From Coprinus comatus (Eukaryota > Basidiomycota > Agaricomycetes > Agaricales > Agaricaceae), in the NCBI GenBank assembly GCA_034638255.1, contig JAWPGT010000029.1, forward strand, positions 186,001 through 250,000: a stretch of DNA of 64,000 nucleotides, given 5' to 3'. Under the pieces are notes generated by a model that was not told where the DNA came from, searched no databases, and was given only the letters and a program-made list of their open reading frames with translations. The position numbers and the translations under genes were made by a program. How positions within the stretch are numbered: position 1 is the stretch's first letter; each line of letters opens with the position of its first letter. Shown piece after piece: positions 21,634-34,998 of this stretch.

Positions 21634-23494
21634 ATGCGATTTCGAGCTACTATCGAACATGTAACAGTCTTTTACAGTAAGCTATAGATCGCGTTTTTCG
21701 ACTCTTGGTTGTACATCCCTACTGACATGAAATGAATTTCATAGAAATCATGCAAGCAGTAGAAAAACTGCAAAAACGATTTATAATCAAATTTGCTACT
21801 GAGACTATGCATATCATATGTAATCATGAAGCTAATGAAGGTGGAACTCAAGTTTGGTCGTACGTTTAAAAAAAATAGCTTATATATACATCACGCAACT
21901 TACGACTGCGGTCAACGTTTTTTAGTGAAATCAAAGTGGACTCTTTATTTACAGATTATCGTATTCAATCCAATTGTGACAATACAATCACAATGGCACT
22001 TTCTTCAGAAGCACTCGTAGCCGCACTTAAATCCGCATCATCATCTGCACCGACATATAATTTCAGTACCTCTACTACAAACAACAATGCTAATGGAGGT
22101 GGTGGAGGAGGGTACCAAACGGAAAGTGTTGTTATGAAACTTGCTAAAAAGAATGATAGAGCTGTGTTGAGATTTGAGATTAGTGGAACTTCGAGTGTTG
22201 GAAGAAGAGTTTCTGTTTCTCATGATGTTCTTGTGGATGTTATGAAACCTAATGAAGTTGCTAGGTTGATTGAACCATTGTGTCCTGAACCTGATGTGAG
22301 TCTTACTCTTTCTCTTTCGCGATTACCAATAATCTCATTTTATTTTATTTTTAACAGCTACACATCCTTCTACCTTCACTTCAGAAACTACGCACAGTAG
22401 TTGATAAACTTAGACCTCTATCAGATATATTGGCTTTGAAGGCTAACAATAATGGGAAATTATTGCTTTCGATAAGTACGGACACGGCTAGGGTACAAAC
22501 TGAATGGAAAGGTTTAGTTAATCCAAAACGTAGGTTTCTTTCTTAATACTACTTTCACTCATGTTTACATTATGGGCTTGGACGTATAGCGAATGAGGAT
22601 GGAGAACCTGATCCTAATCCAAACCCGAATCCGAATCCGAATCCCAATAATAACAACAACGACAACAATGCGGAAAACGAAGTTAATGCAGGAACAGAAA
22701 CAGAAACAGAAAATGATGATAAAAATAAAATGATTTCGGTACACCTATCAATTCGAAGTTTTCTGAAATTCTTGAATTGTCATTCTATTTCGGCTAGCAC
22801 TATTGCTTGTGAGTCCTTTTTGATTTTGATTTCTTTCCTTTTTTTTTTATTTCCTCTCGTTTTTTTCTTTGTCATTACCTCCCTTGCGTTCTCATTACAT
22901 TTTACTTGACGCATATAGTCATACGTGCGCATAACAAACGAACTTTGAATTGCATATACCTCTTTCTTTTTCTTTTTCTTTCTCCTTCATTTTTTTTTCA
23001 TTCATTAGCTTGCAGAACATGAATGTGTGTGTTTCACACCGACCTACCTTGGTCTCAGTTAATGCATGCATCCACATTTTATAACTCTTCCTCCTTTCTT
23101 CCATACTTTTACTTTTACTTTTTCACCTCCACCTCTTATCGTTTTGTATTTTCCTATTCTCAATCCCCCTTTTGATTTTTATCGGACGTACAATGACATT
23201 TACGCCATTTAACAACATTTCGACTAAGCACTCTTGACTTTCTCTCTCTCTCTCTCTCTATTTATTCTTCACCTTCACTTAGCCCCTTTCACGTTTCTTA
23301 TATACCATCCATTTCATACATTCCTCACAATAACTCCCAACTACATCTAACAAAAACTAACAAAAACCCTTGTATAAATAAAAACAGGTATCTGTCAAAA
23401 TCATTGTTTAATCTTATACGTCTTCATTGGAGATGTAACTGATACAGGTGGTATTTTGACTTTTTATATACCTGCTATTTTGGATGATGATTAG
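21634..23494 (+). CDS. HUS1: HUS1, DNA-damage checkpoint clamp subunit (9-1-1 complex)
   Basis: Six exons form one frame of 341 residues: 21634-21676, 21745-21859, 21926-22295, 22358-22529, 22590-22808, 23388-23494. It begins MRFRATIEHV and continues KIMQAVEKLQKRFIIKF and HIICNHEANEGGTQVW. Then come SLFTDYRIQS, SSEALVAALKSA, VMKLAKKNDRAVLRFEI, LHILLPSLQKLRTVVDKLRP and TARVQTEWKGLVNP, and the ILTFYIPAILDDD end. These are the PCNA-like HUS1 family blocks. With RAD9 and RAD1 it forms a clamp loaded at damaged DNA to activate ATR/Mec1. Two low-complexity insertions stand out: Gly/Asn-rich near residue 75 and a Pro-Asn repeat at about 22608-22670. Intron 5 is 579 nt, far longer than the other introns. 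Confidence 0.93.
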
Positions 23495-24611
23495 AGTTGT
23501 GGTATAATATTGCTAAACGTTGGAACTACAGTTACTAGAACTGTGATCGATTGTGATGGATATTACAGGGGCATTTTGGGATTATGTTGAGTACGTTGCT
23601 GGAGATGCTAGACGTTAGACGTTGGATATTGGATTGATGGATGATGAAGGTATATAATGGAGATTGTGGGATGTGGTGGGATGTTTTTAGAGGGGTTAAT
23701 GGTTGGACTGTGTGTTTGGTGATCATGGATGAAGCGTGAATCATTTCCGAGATAGAAGTGGAAACCGAAGAATAATGTCAAAGAAGATTCGTAAATTTTT
23801 TTTTTGGATGCTGGATCGGGGTGATACTACTGTCTCTTGTTTTTCTTTTCCTTCCTTTCCTTTTCTTTCTTTGTTTTCTGTATTCCTTTACCTAGGTGTA
23901 TGTACTATGTAATTCTTATCTTCGTTTTCATCTTTTTGTTCTTTTATGTTTTTATATTTACGTGTACCTCAGCTTGACGATTATCACTTGTCTATTGTGC
24001 TGTGTGCAGCGGGGGTTGATTTGAGTAATCTATTTATAGGACCTTCCACGCAGCAAAACACGAACCCACAACTATCAGTTCTCCCCTACATCGATGTGTT
24101 GATTATTAAGTAGTGGGTGATGTGCACCGAGTTTTTAAAGAGTATTTTGAAAACAAAGACATGCTTCTGAAAAAATTAGACTACAGAGGCCGTTTTTACA
24201 GGTACTTAACGTTACGATTGCTATAATATTTATTACATCACGCAGATGTCACTAATATCTAAGATACAGATCCACGAGCCTAAATCAGATGAGAGAACGA
24301 AATAAGAACCAAAAACCGAGTCTGAGATGAAGAAGAAAAAAACGAAAAAGGTGAACGAAATGGAGTATAATCCCAATCAACAATAAAAATATGTAGATGT
24401 AACTTCAAAGAAAATGTGTGTGTGTGTGTGTGTGGGACTTTCGTAGTAAGTAGGTACTCATGGTAAATCTGGATTGTTATTGTATCTTTGCTTAAATACC
24501 TACCAAAACTTAAACCATTACCAGGATCTATAAATAATTCTCACCCAAGTTGTAGTAAGTAAACGTTAATTGTTCAGGAAATTGAAATTACACTTACGCT
24601 AAAATACTTGG
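23495..24611. other. Intergenic region between convergent genes
   Basis: No convincing gene. It includes a GT dinucleotide run at about 24414-24434 and T-rich tracts at 23800-23960. Confidence 0.5.
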
Positions 24612-25556
24612 TCAATCGTGGAATAGGAAGCTATATTGATCTAAAATCATGTCACCAAGTTCTTCTTGTATACTTATTTCCAAACTAAGTTGTAGTTCAA
24701 AGTCAAGAATATCAGGTAGATGAGGATCGACTAAGTCTAGTACCATATCTATGTTGACATGCTCTGGAAGTGTTTGTGCGTCGTCAACATCAGTATGATT
24801 GGCAGTATCAGATAATTGAACTTCTGAAGAAAATGGAGACCTTAAACCAGTTTCTATCAACTGCAACTGTGAATTGTTGATATCTGCCGATAGGAGATCC
24901 TCGTCTTCTTTGGATTTAGGTTCCTCCAAAGAGGAGGAGGAAGAGCAGAAGTTATAACCGGTGAACTGGAAGACCTTAAATACACTGTCATATAGATCCT
25001 CCTCGGAACTGGTACCACCACAAGTTTGAGTCAGTCAACTACATCATAAACTGAAAACAGTTTATCAAGATAGATGAGCGTACCTGCCACCACCCATTTG
25101 ATCTACGATCATTTGGAGTATGAGTAGTGTTTGTATCATATCCCAGTGATTACTAGCATGTATATGTAATGATGATAAGGGGTATCAGTAAGTTTACCAG
25201 TCGCGTGAGCTGGCGTGGGTCATAGAGACGACTTACGGTGCGTCAGTCTGAGGCTGCTGAGCCTGGGTTTCTTGAAATATATACTCGAATATTCTGGTCA
25301 CAGCGTCATAAATCGCTCGTTCCGAACTAGTATTACTATTGTCATATTGATAAGAAATTTATAATTATCAAACAAGGACTTGAAAACATCCATCAGTGAA
25401 TGTGAACGCTTACATGTCAATCATTTCCATCACTGCTCCTCTGACAATTCCCAGGACGAGGCACAGCTCGCTATAGGTGCTACAAATTGTAGTATAAGTG
25501 TTTAACGGTTGGGTGAAAAGGAGTAGATTCTAGATGACTTACGGTTCGGATGCCAT
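24612..25556 (-). CDS. Small unknown protein with an internal duplicated exon pair
   Basis: Five exons (25543-25556, 25414-25479, 25237-25326, 25084-25152, 24612-25008) give one open frame of 211 residues, starting MASEPTYSELC. I do not recognise the family. Exons 2+3 and 4+5 look like a duplicated unit: exon 2 (YSELCLVLGIVRGAVMEMID) resembles exon 4 (HWDMIQTLLILQMIVDQMGG). Exon 3 (SERAIYDAVTRIFEY) resembles the start of exon 5 (SEEDLYDSVFKVFQF), and both are preceded by the same intron phase. The C-terminal 100 residues are acidic and predicted helical, ending QYSFLFHD. No signal peptide or membrane segment is visible. Confidence 0.7.
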
Positions 25557-27106
25557 TACTCCGTTCAGGGATGTAGTACTTTCTTCATAGTGGATATCAT
25601 CAGTCCGAGTGGATAAGACAGACTATAGTAACTTGGTAAAAAGTATGCCACTCACTTCAAATTCGAAGAGGATCTGTAAATAGAGGTTAAACCATGTACA
25701 TCCTTACTCTTTTATACACTTCTGGGAAGCCAGACACGAGATGGAATAAACACTAATTCCGTTCGAACAGCAATCCATCCTTCTGAGGCCACCCAGAGGT
25801 AATTGGGGGTGTTCAACGGAGTTAGTGGACACAAGACACATAATCATACAATCTATAAATGAGAAGGTGAGTTGGAGCAATTGGTATTATTCCACGCAAT
25901 CTTCAAGACACGGTTTACGCAGGTGGTTGGATAGTATCACATGTACCTCAGGGTAGGCTGTGTTTTTTCTCTCTCTCTCTCTCTCTCTGACTTGTTTTTC
26001 ATAATTTCGCTGCGTAATTGACAGGGATCACTCCCACACTTATGCTTAGACAGTGAAAAAGGGTCGCACCGTTTTGGATTGTGTAAATTCGGTCTAAGTA
26101 AATTGGCATTAAAATTTTGATCTTAACCCTGGGTTGGGTGGAAATATACGCTATTCGGATGACCTGTATTGCCTCCATCTCCTGGAAAAAGTGGTCTGTC
26201 TCGTCCACTGGTATCCAGCTGTGGACGTGGAATTGTGTTGAATATGCCAAGAGCTGGAAAAGCAAGGTAAGTACAACCCGGGTTTAGAAAGATGGTGACA
26301 GCGGCAAATCCCGCATTTACTTAACTGCTTCTCTCTGGCCTGCGAATGTCAGTGAAGGTCAATATTTTAAATCAGTAATTAAGCAATGGGTTCTTGTTTG
26401 TGCATTGCTCATATAATTGTAAATATGTAATGGCATTAATATGATAAACCTACATAACGAGGACGCATTAAGTGTTTGGGATAGGGGACCTCGTCGTCTG
26501 ACCATGTCCAAGTCCAACTTCCGAGATTCAACAACTTTTTACTCTGAGAAGCAAATATCGACGCATTGGAGATGGTCATTCGACGTGGTGACCAGGCGAT
26601 GTAACGGAGTGAGCGTGGCGGCTCGCTGTTCAGTTGCATCTAGCGTTCGTTTTGAGGGTTGGTGGGTGGGTAAAGAATTTAGTTGAAATAAGCAGATAGA
26701 CTGATGATGTACTCAGTCGCGATAATGGAGGAATGGGTCACGCAAAGGAACTAAGCGTCTAGATACTCGACGCGTCAGATTACGTGAGCTCCTTTTCACA
26801 AGAAGACGCATCTTGCACTTCGTGCCAGACGCTGCACTGTTAATGTTTCGCTCGATGATGTCGACCAAGTTGTGTTGTGAAAGCCAAATAAATATTATCA
26901 TACTTTCAAAATCTCATCCTTTACATGCTGACATGCTATTCCATCGAAACCGAAGATTTCTTGAGGCGCTGAAACAAACGATTCGTACACGTATAATGAG
27001 AGCAGGGAAGACAATAATGAAAGTTATAACTAACATGAACATACATTTGAGAAATAAATACACTGCCTTTGAGTTCAAATATCAAGCGTATATAATAATA
27101 TTTATT
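25557..27106. other. Intergenic region
   Basis: A CT run lies at about 25968-25988. Open frames of 60-120 codons here overlap on both strands and show no motif. I see no supported gene. Confidence 0.45.
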
Positions 27107-30065
27107 TCAATTCAACTTCATTTTTTTCCTTCCCTTGTCTTTTTCCTTCTCCGGCTTGGTTTTCTTTCGTTTCTTTGATTCCCCAACAAGGGAGGGTTTT
27201 TGAGATTCACTCTCTTGATTTTGAAGAAAATCCTGGGGTGACAATTTTTTCGTAACCCCTTTCACAAGGTTCATATTTAAAGAAACAAGAGGATGTCCCT
27301 CTGTATCCGGATCCCTCTCACTATATCGCATAAGTCTTGAATGAGCTGGAAAGGATGCAATAACGCGTAAGAGACTATATTTTCCTGCGTCGGTTCTTCT
27401 ATTGGGCAAGTTTGACAACGAATATTGAAGCTCGTCTCGTAGGTCTGGTAACGCAGAAGGCGAATAGGCTTTGTCATTCTGCGTTGCATAATAAACGTCA
27501 GGTATATACATTCATGTGAGGAAAAGTAAGCAACTCACCTTGTCCAAGAAATACCTCGTAGGTGTAACACTCTTCATAGCTTGTAAGAGTAATTTCTTTC
27601 CCAAGACATTAGATGTACGCGACCACTTTGTTTGTACCGCAACCCAAATGAAAGTCCCGTCCTCCAATCTAAGTACAAAGAGGATGTCCGGACCCATTGA
27701 TTGGTGTGGAAAACAAATGGGGGAATTTGTTTGATGATTCAACCACGCCAGTGTATTTTCAGGTGATTTCGCGTTGACCCCAAGTGTCGTAGAAGGTCCA
27801 GATGACGCATAAAAAGATGATCTCGCCGCTTCTACTACACCTCCTTCATTATCGTTACTATGAAGAGCAACGAGTTCTGCTTCCATATCTGACCACGTTG
27901 GAGGTGCACCATTGAAAGTGAACACTTCACTTATTTTCCTTTTTGTGGAGAATATTAAATCAATACAATAGGCGATATAGTTCTCGAATCCGTTGAAAGT
28001 TGGTTGATGAATACCAATTTCCCGAGTCAGAAGCTTGTAACTGGTTTGGTGGTTGGTCTTCATCCATTGAATTGCGGAGAGTAGCACCAATGGTTCATCA
28101 ACAGCGACAACTTGTGTTTCCGAATCCACAAAGCGCGCGAACCCAAGTTCAACGTATTTAGCTTCATCTGTACCTAAACTGATGGTTTCACGTCGCATGA
28201 GGAAGTGAGTTGTAAATTGATGGATTGTGGACAACATGTCACTATCTGGATTATCATAGTTAGACGTGAAAGCAAACAGTAAGAAGGCAACTAACTCTTT
28301 TTCAACTTTCCGAAATCAAGTTTGTACTGCGAAAAATTGGGTAGGTAACCCTCTTGTTTAGGTTCGAGGTATTTGAGGGAATCCGTTATTGTAAAATCAG
28401 TAAAGTGCCTTACATAGGCATTAAGTAGATGGTGCGGACGTTGCATTCCGGCACATAGTAACTCTTTAACATATCCTGCTGTGAATCGGTACCTACAAGA
28501 AAGAAATGTCAAAGGTCATCAATGCCACAGAAATGAATCACTTACCTCCCATGCAACCAATACCATATTCGTTGCACCAAACGTTTGCCCGTAAGAGATT
28601 GCATAAGCTCTGCAGAAAGATATTTTGCTAAGAAATCCTTTTGGAGTTTGGCGTCGTCAAAGGCCCCTGTATCAGAGCACCAGCGATAGTTCGAATCCTT
28701 CATGATGGCGGATGACATTGCTTGATCTACAACGTCTTTTGAGATACCAGTACCAGCAACTATCATAAATACTCCATGGCCAGACGATTGACCCTGCCAT
28801 GCGCGTACAATTTCCCTGAGAACAGGGCGATGGCAATCTGTCGCTTCAGAGCGAAATGCAGATGTGTGTTGAGATGCAGCAAATTGTGCTTCATCCAAAA
28901 CACAGAAGAACGGTATTCGATGGGTAGTGAAGGTTTTGTTCCCAGCACATAAACCCCGAATACGACTGAGAAGACTCTCTATCCGGGTATCGATATATTG
29001 ATCAGAGGCTTGTTCAAGCACACCACGAGCAAGCCGGTCAAAAACATCCCAGTTTTCATTGGGAATTGCAAGGCTTGGTTGTAGTTGGAATAACAGCCAG
29101 CGCTTTTTATAAACATTAAGTATGTCTGGATGGGGCGAACGACGATTCATAATCTCGACAAAAAGCGAAAAAATGATCAATCGTGCAAGAAGAATGCGCC
29201 GAAAAATGGTTCCAGCCACTACTCGATTTCGATCCAACATCAACTCATAGTTATTTCCACCAGGGGGAGGAAGGTTTGAGTGAAAATCGGGATGATACGG
29301 GATGTAAGATGTTATAGCTTTTTGAACATCTCTTGATCCGAGTAGGCTAGAGTCAATGGTAGAGGTAAAATAAAAACCCCAATTATGACAAAGACCCTCT
29401 AATAATATTCGGGTCTTTCCAGAGCCAGATGTGTTCACGAGAAAGCTTAATTGCACTTGTTAGAATGGACGCTGTAGATAGCAACAGTGAACTGACGTAT
29501 GATTATCGGGCATAAAGATGTTGTCTAACCGATGCGACAACAGGGGATTCTCCTTGAAACTTCCCAAGTTGTGCAAGAGAAGACTTGGTTTTCCATTTAA
29601 AAGGGGTATCTCTAGGTCTTTCATGTGTTGGCGCGTCCTTGCATCCCAGGCGTTGTCCTTGGGAGACCATGTTGGTAAAGATACATGTCCATCAACGATT
29701 TGATTTACGGCGGGTTCAATCTCGTTTAGTAGAAGTTGAACCTCATCTTCCACCGTAGGTCTTGACAAATTGACAAGAGAAGCTTGAGGAAAGACATCAG
29801 TGATTCACTTGTTGATACACAAACTTGCGTCCATACACCATTTTCGAATGTTGGTATAGTCCTTTACAACATGTGAACTCTGCAACGTGGAGTGCAGTGA
29901 TTTGTCGCCTGTCAACGCGTCTATACACCGTTTCAGTGTCGCGTACTGTGGTTGTATGTCTTGCAAGATATTCTTGAGAATGTAAGCAGCTTCATCTATA
30001 TCGGTGACGTCGAATTTTGAACATGATTCATATATCTGTTGATCGGTGGCCCTCCTGGTCGACAT
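27107..30065 (-). CDS. Crinkler-type effector-like protein: P-loop NTPase plus restriction-endonuclease-fold domain
   Basis: Proposed exons: 29821-30065, 29497-29760, 28544-29445, 27539-28492 (with a possible 44-nt internal intron at about 28311-28354), 27107-27478. Removing a 51-nt intron (29446-29496; donor GTCAGT, branch CTAAC) takes out an otherwise in-frame TAA and yields NHTFLVNTSGSGKTRILL. Features in order are an N-terminal helical part, Walker A NTSGSGKT, Walker B FFCVLDEAQ, a sensor-like MIVAGTG, and a segment with YRFTAGYVKELL. Then comes a PD-(D/E)XK-like core, GPDILFVLRL..IWVAVQTKW, and finally a very basic Lys-rich tail that looks like a nuclear localisation signal. This NTPase+REase layout matches the Crinkler class described as transposon-derived effectors in fungi and oomycetes. 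Whether it acts in self/non-self conflict or is a domesticated transposon protein cannot be told from sequence. Confidence 0.72.
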
Positions 30066-31358
30066 AAACTAGTATCAAGAGGACTCGAAGTGGTGAAAAG
30101 ACATGAAATTTTGAAATACCCAAACACGCCCCTGACTAGACGTGATTTGGTAATAAACTCCCATGCCGGAAGGAATCTCCCGAAAGTCGTAAGGCTAGAG
30201 GTTCTCACACATACAAATTGAGAAGATGCAAATGATGGCAGGATTCTATTGTACAATGATTCAAATATTCATGCTGCTTAAGCGTTCAAGACGGAGTCAA
30301 TTCACCAAACCGTACTCCAGAACTTCAAAGATATTGATTCCCTCAACCCTATTTCTAGCAATATTTCAATACGCAATCCAATCTGGCAAACGTAATTTAA
30401 GACCCGGGTGGTGCTACCACGCTTCAACGTTTCAACGTCAACTGAAGAGATGCGATGCGGTCTCAGTTTATGGATGCCAGATTGTCTTGCGCTTACATTC
30501 AGTACAATGTGTATGTATCCACAGCATTCTCTTGAGACCTTTATGAGGAAGTTATCAGATTTTCTTGGGTCGCTTGTGCCTTCGCCGCAACCTTTCATTG
30601 TGGGACCAGAATAAAAGCGCAAGTCCCTGAGAAAACCAGTGAGGTTATTCAAATGTTGATTTGAAAGTATTTTGAATACTGGTGCTTCCATATCCTTTCT
30701 CTGTGAAATTCCACTCGCATCCAATTTGCTTCGTGACTTAGACCTGTTAGGCTGTTCCTATCAACGTACCAAGATGTGAGAGGTACTATGGTGTTTTTAT
30801 AATTATCGAGATCTAACCAAGTTCTTGCCCTAGATCAGCACACACTTTCGAATCCCTTGGCTTCTCACTGGAGTACGAGATGTTCTTCATCTCCACAGAC
30901 GGATCTCACAGCCTGTCCCTCGTGCAGGTTCTCTGGGGTAGATACCCGAAGTTACCGATGCCATGGTACTGTGCATTGGATCTATTCTGTTTTCAAAGAT
31001 CCCAAACCCATTTACCACCTCTAAGTACATGACGACTATCCTTCCACTCAATCAAGACAGCATTAAACGTTAGTGCTGCAATGCCGATGAACGTAGATGT
31101 GGCACCATATGTGTGTTTCAGCTAAGTACGTTTGGTCATACTATTTGACGCCACGTGGATTGGCTCCAACTTCGATTACAAAATTATACTACTGAGAATT
31201 CCTCCGCGTTTCACGAATCATGATGTGAGGTAAAATGCGAGCGATGGGGGTAATATCTCGCATATGTTCCAGGGGTCGAATCTTGAGATATTCACTCTTA
31301 TAGGCCGAGTTCTTGACATCCTTCTTTAAGCCGCTTCCCTTCTTTGTTTTTGCGCTTC
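30066..31358. other. Intergenic region
   Basis: It contains a 140-codon minus-strand open frame (30302-30724) and overlapping plus-strand frames with no recognisable domain and no splice-supported extension. I do not call a gene. Confidence 0.4.
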
Positions 31359-33829
31359 ATGTCTTTAGACAGTGTGGTTCGCCATGACAAGGATACCGCC
31401 TCTAGCGATGAGGAAAAACAGGAGCACATTGACTTGAACAACAATGTGCAAGCCAAGTATGTTCATTTCTGGATCTCTACTTGTGCACTTTACTGATACG
31501 ATCACTGACAGGATTCAAAATCCTCTTTATGGTATCTCTCGCGAAAAGCTGTTGAAGCAAGTTGTAAAATTCACCCAAGAGTTTGGCTTTGAGGAAAAGG
31601 TCGAGTTGTTCCAGAAAGCTGCATTGTTGGCTCAGAATCCCAAGGAGTTTGAGAATATCCTGGAATTGGATGAAAATGATAGAGAGACAATTCGGAGGGA
31701 AACAACTCGTAAGATCTAACATCTATGTAGCCCAATGAGTTCTTTTAGCTTGACTAATCGCCGCCCGTGTCTTCACAGATAAATGGACTCAACCACGAGC
31801 GCTTTACATGACAGTTATTATTTGCAGTCTTGCCGCAGCCGTTCAGTACGTTGTATACAATCATTTGCAATTCTTATACTAATATACATTTTTAGAGGTT
31901 GGGATCAGACTGGATCAAATGGTGCAAATCTGTCATTTCCCCAAGAGTTTGGTCTTGTTGGTGGAGATCGTAACGATTGGATTGTTGGAGTCATCAATGC
32001 AGGGTATGTTGTTTCCATTGTTCGGCCGCGAATTCTTCGTGTCTGATCTGTGCTTTAGGCCATATATTGCGTCGTGTCTTCTGGGCTGTTGGCTCACGGA
32101 CCCTCTGAATCACTACATGGGCCGGCGCGGGACACTGTTTTGGTGTGGTATCTTCTGTACCCTCAGCGTGATTGGTCAAGGTGTAGCCCAGACATGGGAA
32201 CAACTTTTGGTAAGTTTTTTGTTTGTTTTTATATCAAATACGTTGTTTTCTTATGATCCTTAGGTCTGTCGTCTACTCCTTGGTTTGGGAATGGGCCCCA
32301 AAGCGACAACTTCGCCTGTCTTTGCAGCAGAGAATGTCCCAGCAAATATTCGAGGAGGACTTGTCATGTCATGGCAGCTCTGGGTGAGTGAGAGTTTTGC
32401 AGCATAATAATTGACACATATTCATTAATTTCGTCGATTTCTCTCGAAAGACTGCATTCGGTATTTTACTGGGTTTCTCCGCCAATCTTGTACTTTTCCA
32501 AGTTGGTGATATCGCGTGGCGTCTTGAGCTTGGATCCGCTTTCCTTCCTGCCGTCCCACTCACTATTGGTGTTTATTTCTGCCCTGAGTCACCTCGATGG
32601 TACATGAAGAAAGGAAGATATCAAGATGCATATAAATCCTTCTGCAGACTTAGAAACTCTGAACTTCAAGCTGCCAGAGATTTGTACTATGTGCACAGGC
32701 AACTGGTTGAAGAATTCGCTGTACTCAAAGGATCCACTTACTTCTCAAGATTCTTCGAGTTGTTTACAATTCCCAGAGTTCGCCGAGCTACACTTGCAAG
32801 TTGGGTAGTCATGATCGCACAGCAGATGTGTGGAATCAATATTATTGCATTCTATTCGTCCACCATTTTCTCCGAAGCTGGATATTCTACTAGAAACGCA
32901 TTGCTAGCATCTTGGGGGTTCGGGTTGGTCAATTGGTTGTTTGCGTTCCCAGCCATTTGGGTGAGTCAAATTCGTCGTACGCGTTTAAAACGTTTTCGAA
33001 CTTGCGTTCTGGAATAGACTATTGATACATTCGGTCGTCGAAACCTTTTGCTCTTCACATTCCCCAACATGGCATGGACACTCCTTGCAGCTGGATTCTG
33101 TTTCTTCATTCCTACAACAAATGCAGCTAGAGTTCCTCTAATCGCTCTTTTCGTTTTCCTATTCGCCGGTATGTAGAGTATTGATTCATCACTTGAGATC
33201 GTGTCAGCTGAAAATCATTAATTAGCGTTCTACTCACCTGGAGAAGGACCTGTACCATTTACATATTCTGCTGAAGTATTCCCACTTACTCATCGTGAAA
33301 TGGGAATGTGAGTATTATAAAAAGAATAATCAGTTTTTGTATATTAAACCATCATTAAATAGGTCATGGGCAGTTGCAACATGTCTCTTCTGGGCAGCTG
33401 TTCTTTCTCTCACTTTCCCTCGTATGCTTAGCGCATTTGGTCCTGTCGGAGGTACATATATCACAACTTTTCCTCCTCGTTTCCCTATCTAATTCATGTT
33501 CAGCTTTCGGCTTCTACGCCGGATTGAATGTTTTAGCTTTCGTTATGATCTTCTTCCTTATGCCAGGTACGTTTTCGTTCTCTAAAATTCGCCGTATATG
33601 ACAAATTCATATGTTACGTGAATTAGAAACTAAGCAACGAACCCTCGAAGAACTCGATTATGTCTTCGCTGTTCCTGTAGCTAAACATGCATCGTACCAA
33701 GCAACAGAATTCTTGCCTTACTGGATCAAACGATGGGTCTTCTTTAAGAGAGATGCCACATTGAATCCCTTGTACAATTTCGAAGAAGTCCAGAGTATTA
33801 CTGTGTTCGAAAAGGGTGTCGGTCATTGA
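31359..33829 (+). CDS. MFS sugar transporter
   Basis: Twelve exons give 612 codons without a break: 31359-31456, 31512-31708, 31779-31845, 31896-32003, 32059-32209, 32264-32383, 32451-32960, 33018-33168, 33226-33307, 33363-33451, 33504-33566, 33627-33829. A cytosolic N-terminal extension of about 100 residues ([18 protein letters not shown]) precedes the first membrane span. Sugar-porter signatures are [12 protein letters not shown] after span 1, [62 protein letters not shown] and [15 protein letters not shown]. It should have 12 spans in the plasma membrane and move a hexose or polyol by proton symport or facilitation. The N-terminal extension and hKW.QP motif mark a known fungal subgroup, but the substrate cannot be assigned. 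Confidence 0.92.
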
Positions 33830-34998
33830 TTGGATACTCGTGTGGAATTGGAGCGGAAGATATGTTACTGTACATAGCAGAGACAGATTTTTTTTTAGGT
33901 TTGGGTTCTCAGCAGAGTTGTAAATAGTAACATGTACCCTCTGCTTTAAAAGTTCAAAATATTCGATCATGTCGGATAGTATACTAGTATAGCCCCTTGG
34001 TTGTGCTATCAATCGGAGATAACTGTGAACAGTCTGAATCACTCATGTACTCTATGGTATTAACAGTAAGCCCACACTACATGTGGAGCTCACCAGTGGT
34101 CTTTACATCAACCATCATAGTGGAGTGTTGTGTAGGTTAAGTTACATTTCTCCATACAAGAGAACCTACCTTATGGAAATAGTCTCCTAGTCACTATAAG
34201 TAGTGAGCTCCGCTGGATCTCAAAAACGAAATAGTCATCAGGATGAATCTGGTCAAAATCTGTTCATTTATGTACGGGACCACTGGCTCCACTATAACAA
34301 TTTTGGTTAATATTTGTGATTACAACGTTGATACATTTGCTCCTTGATATCGAGTTTCTGATCGTTATCTGGCCCGTAGATGGCGCTGGGTAGGGTACTA
34401 GTGGCAGTCTAGCATGGGCGTTGAAACATTGAAGGGCTGAACTTGAGCTGAGCATTAAACAAAATCGTCACAATCACGGGAGGTACACCGCTCCTTTACA
34501 TGAGAACAGAGACCAAGAACTACTTTTAAAACAGTGCGGTAGGAAATCGGCAGTAATTCGCGTGCCAAGGTGATATGGTTTCCACAAACGCCGCTGTGTA
34601 CTTTATGATATTAACACCATGGAGATATGAACCGTATGAGCTAACAGAACTTGAGGAAGAAAAATGTTTAACCCCATAAGAATGGAATGCGACAGCACAA
34701 AGCATGAAGCATAGGAATGAACGTAATAATTATACCATCCCACGAGACATGGGACCGGAAATAGCACTACGTTGCATAATACAATGCATATCAGACATCC
34801 AAAAGACTTGCCGCAGTCGTGCATATGGATACGTCAGCATACGTCTCAGGCTGTCGGGAGACACAATTCATTTCAACGGCAAAAAATTGATCATTGGCAT
34901 CGCTTGCTACTGAGTCCAGAACTTGAATATCTAAAATATAAATAGGTGTGTGTATAATAAGAAACAAAGATGCTTACATGTCCTTCAAGTTGGAACTC
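33830..34998. other. Intergenic region between convergent genes
   Basis: 1.2 kb with only short overlapping frames. I see no gene, repeat or RNA. Confidence 0.45.

Noticed and set aside
25999..26901. Several open frames of 60-90 codons on both strands
   Set aside because: No domain, no consistent splice sites, and frames overlap each other.
30302..30724. 140-codon minus-strand open frame upstream of the Crinkler-type gene
   Set aside because: No recognisable motif, overlapping frames on the plus strand, and no splice-supported extension; judged a chance frame.
31240..31256. GGGTCGAATCTT resembling a tRNA B box
   Set aside because: No pairing stems and no A box at the right distance.
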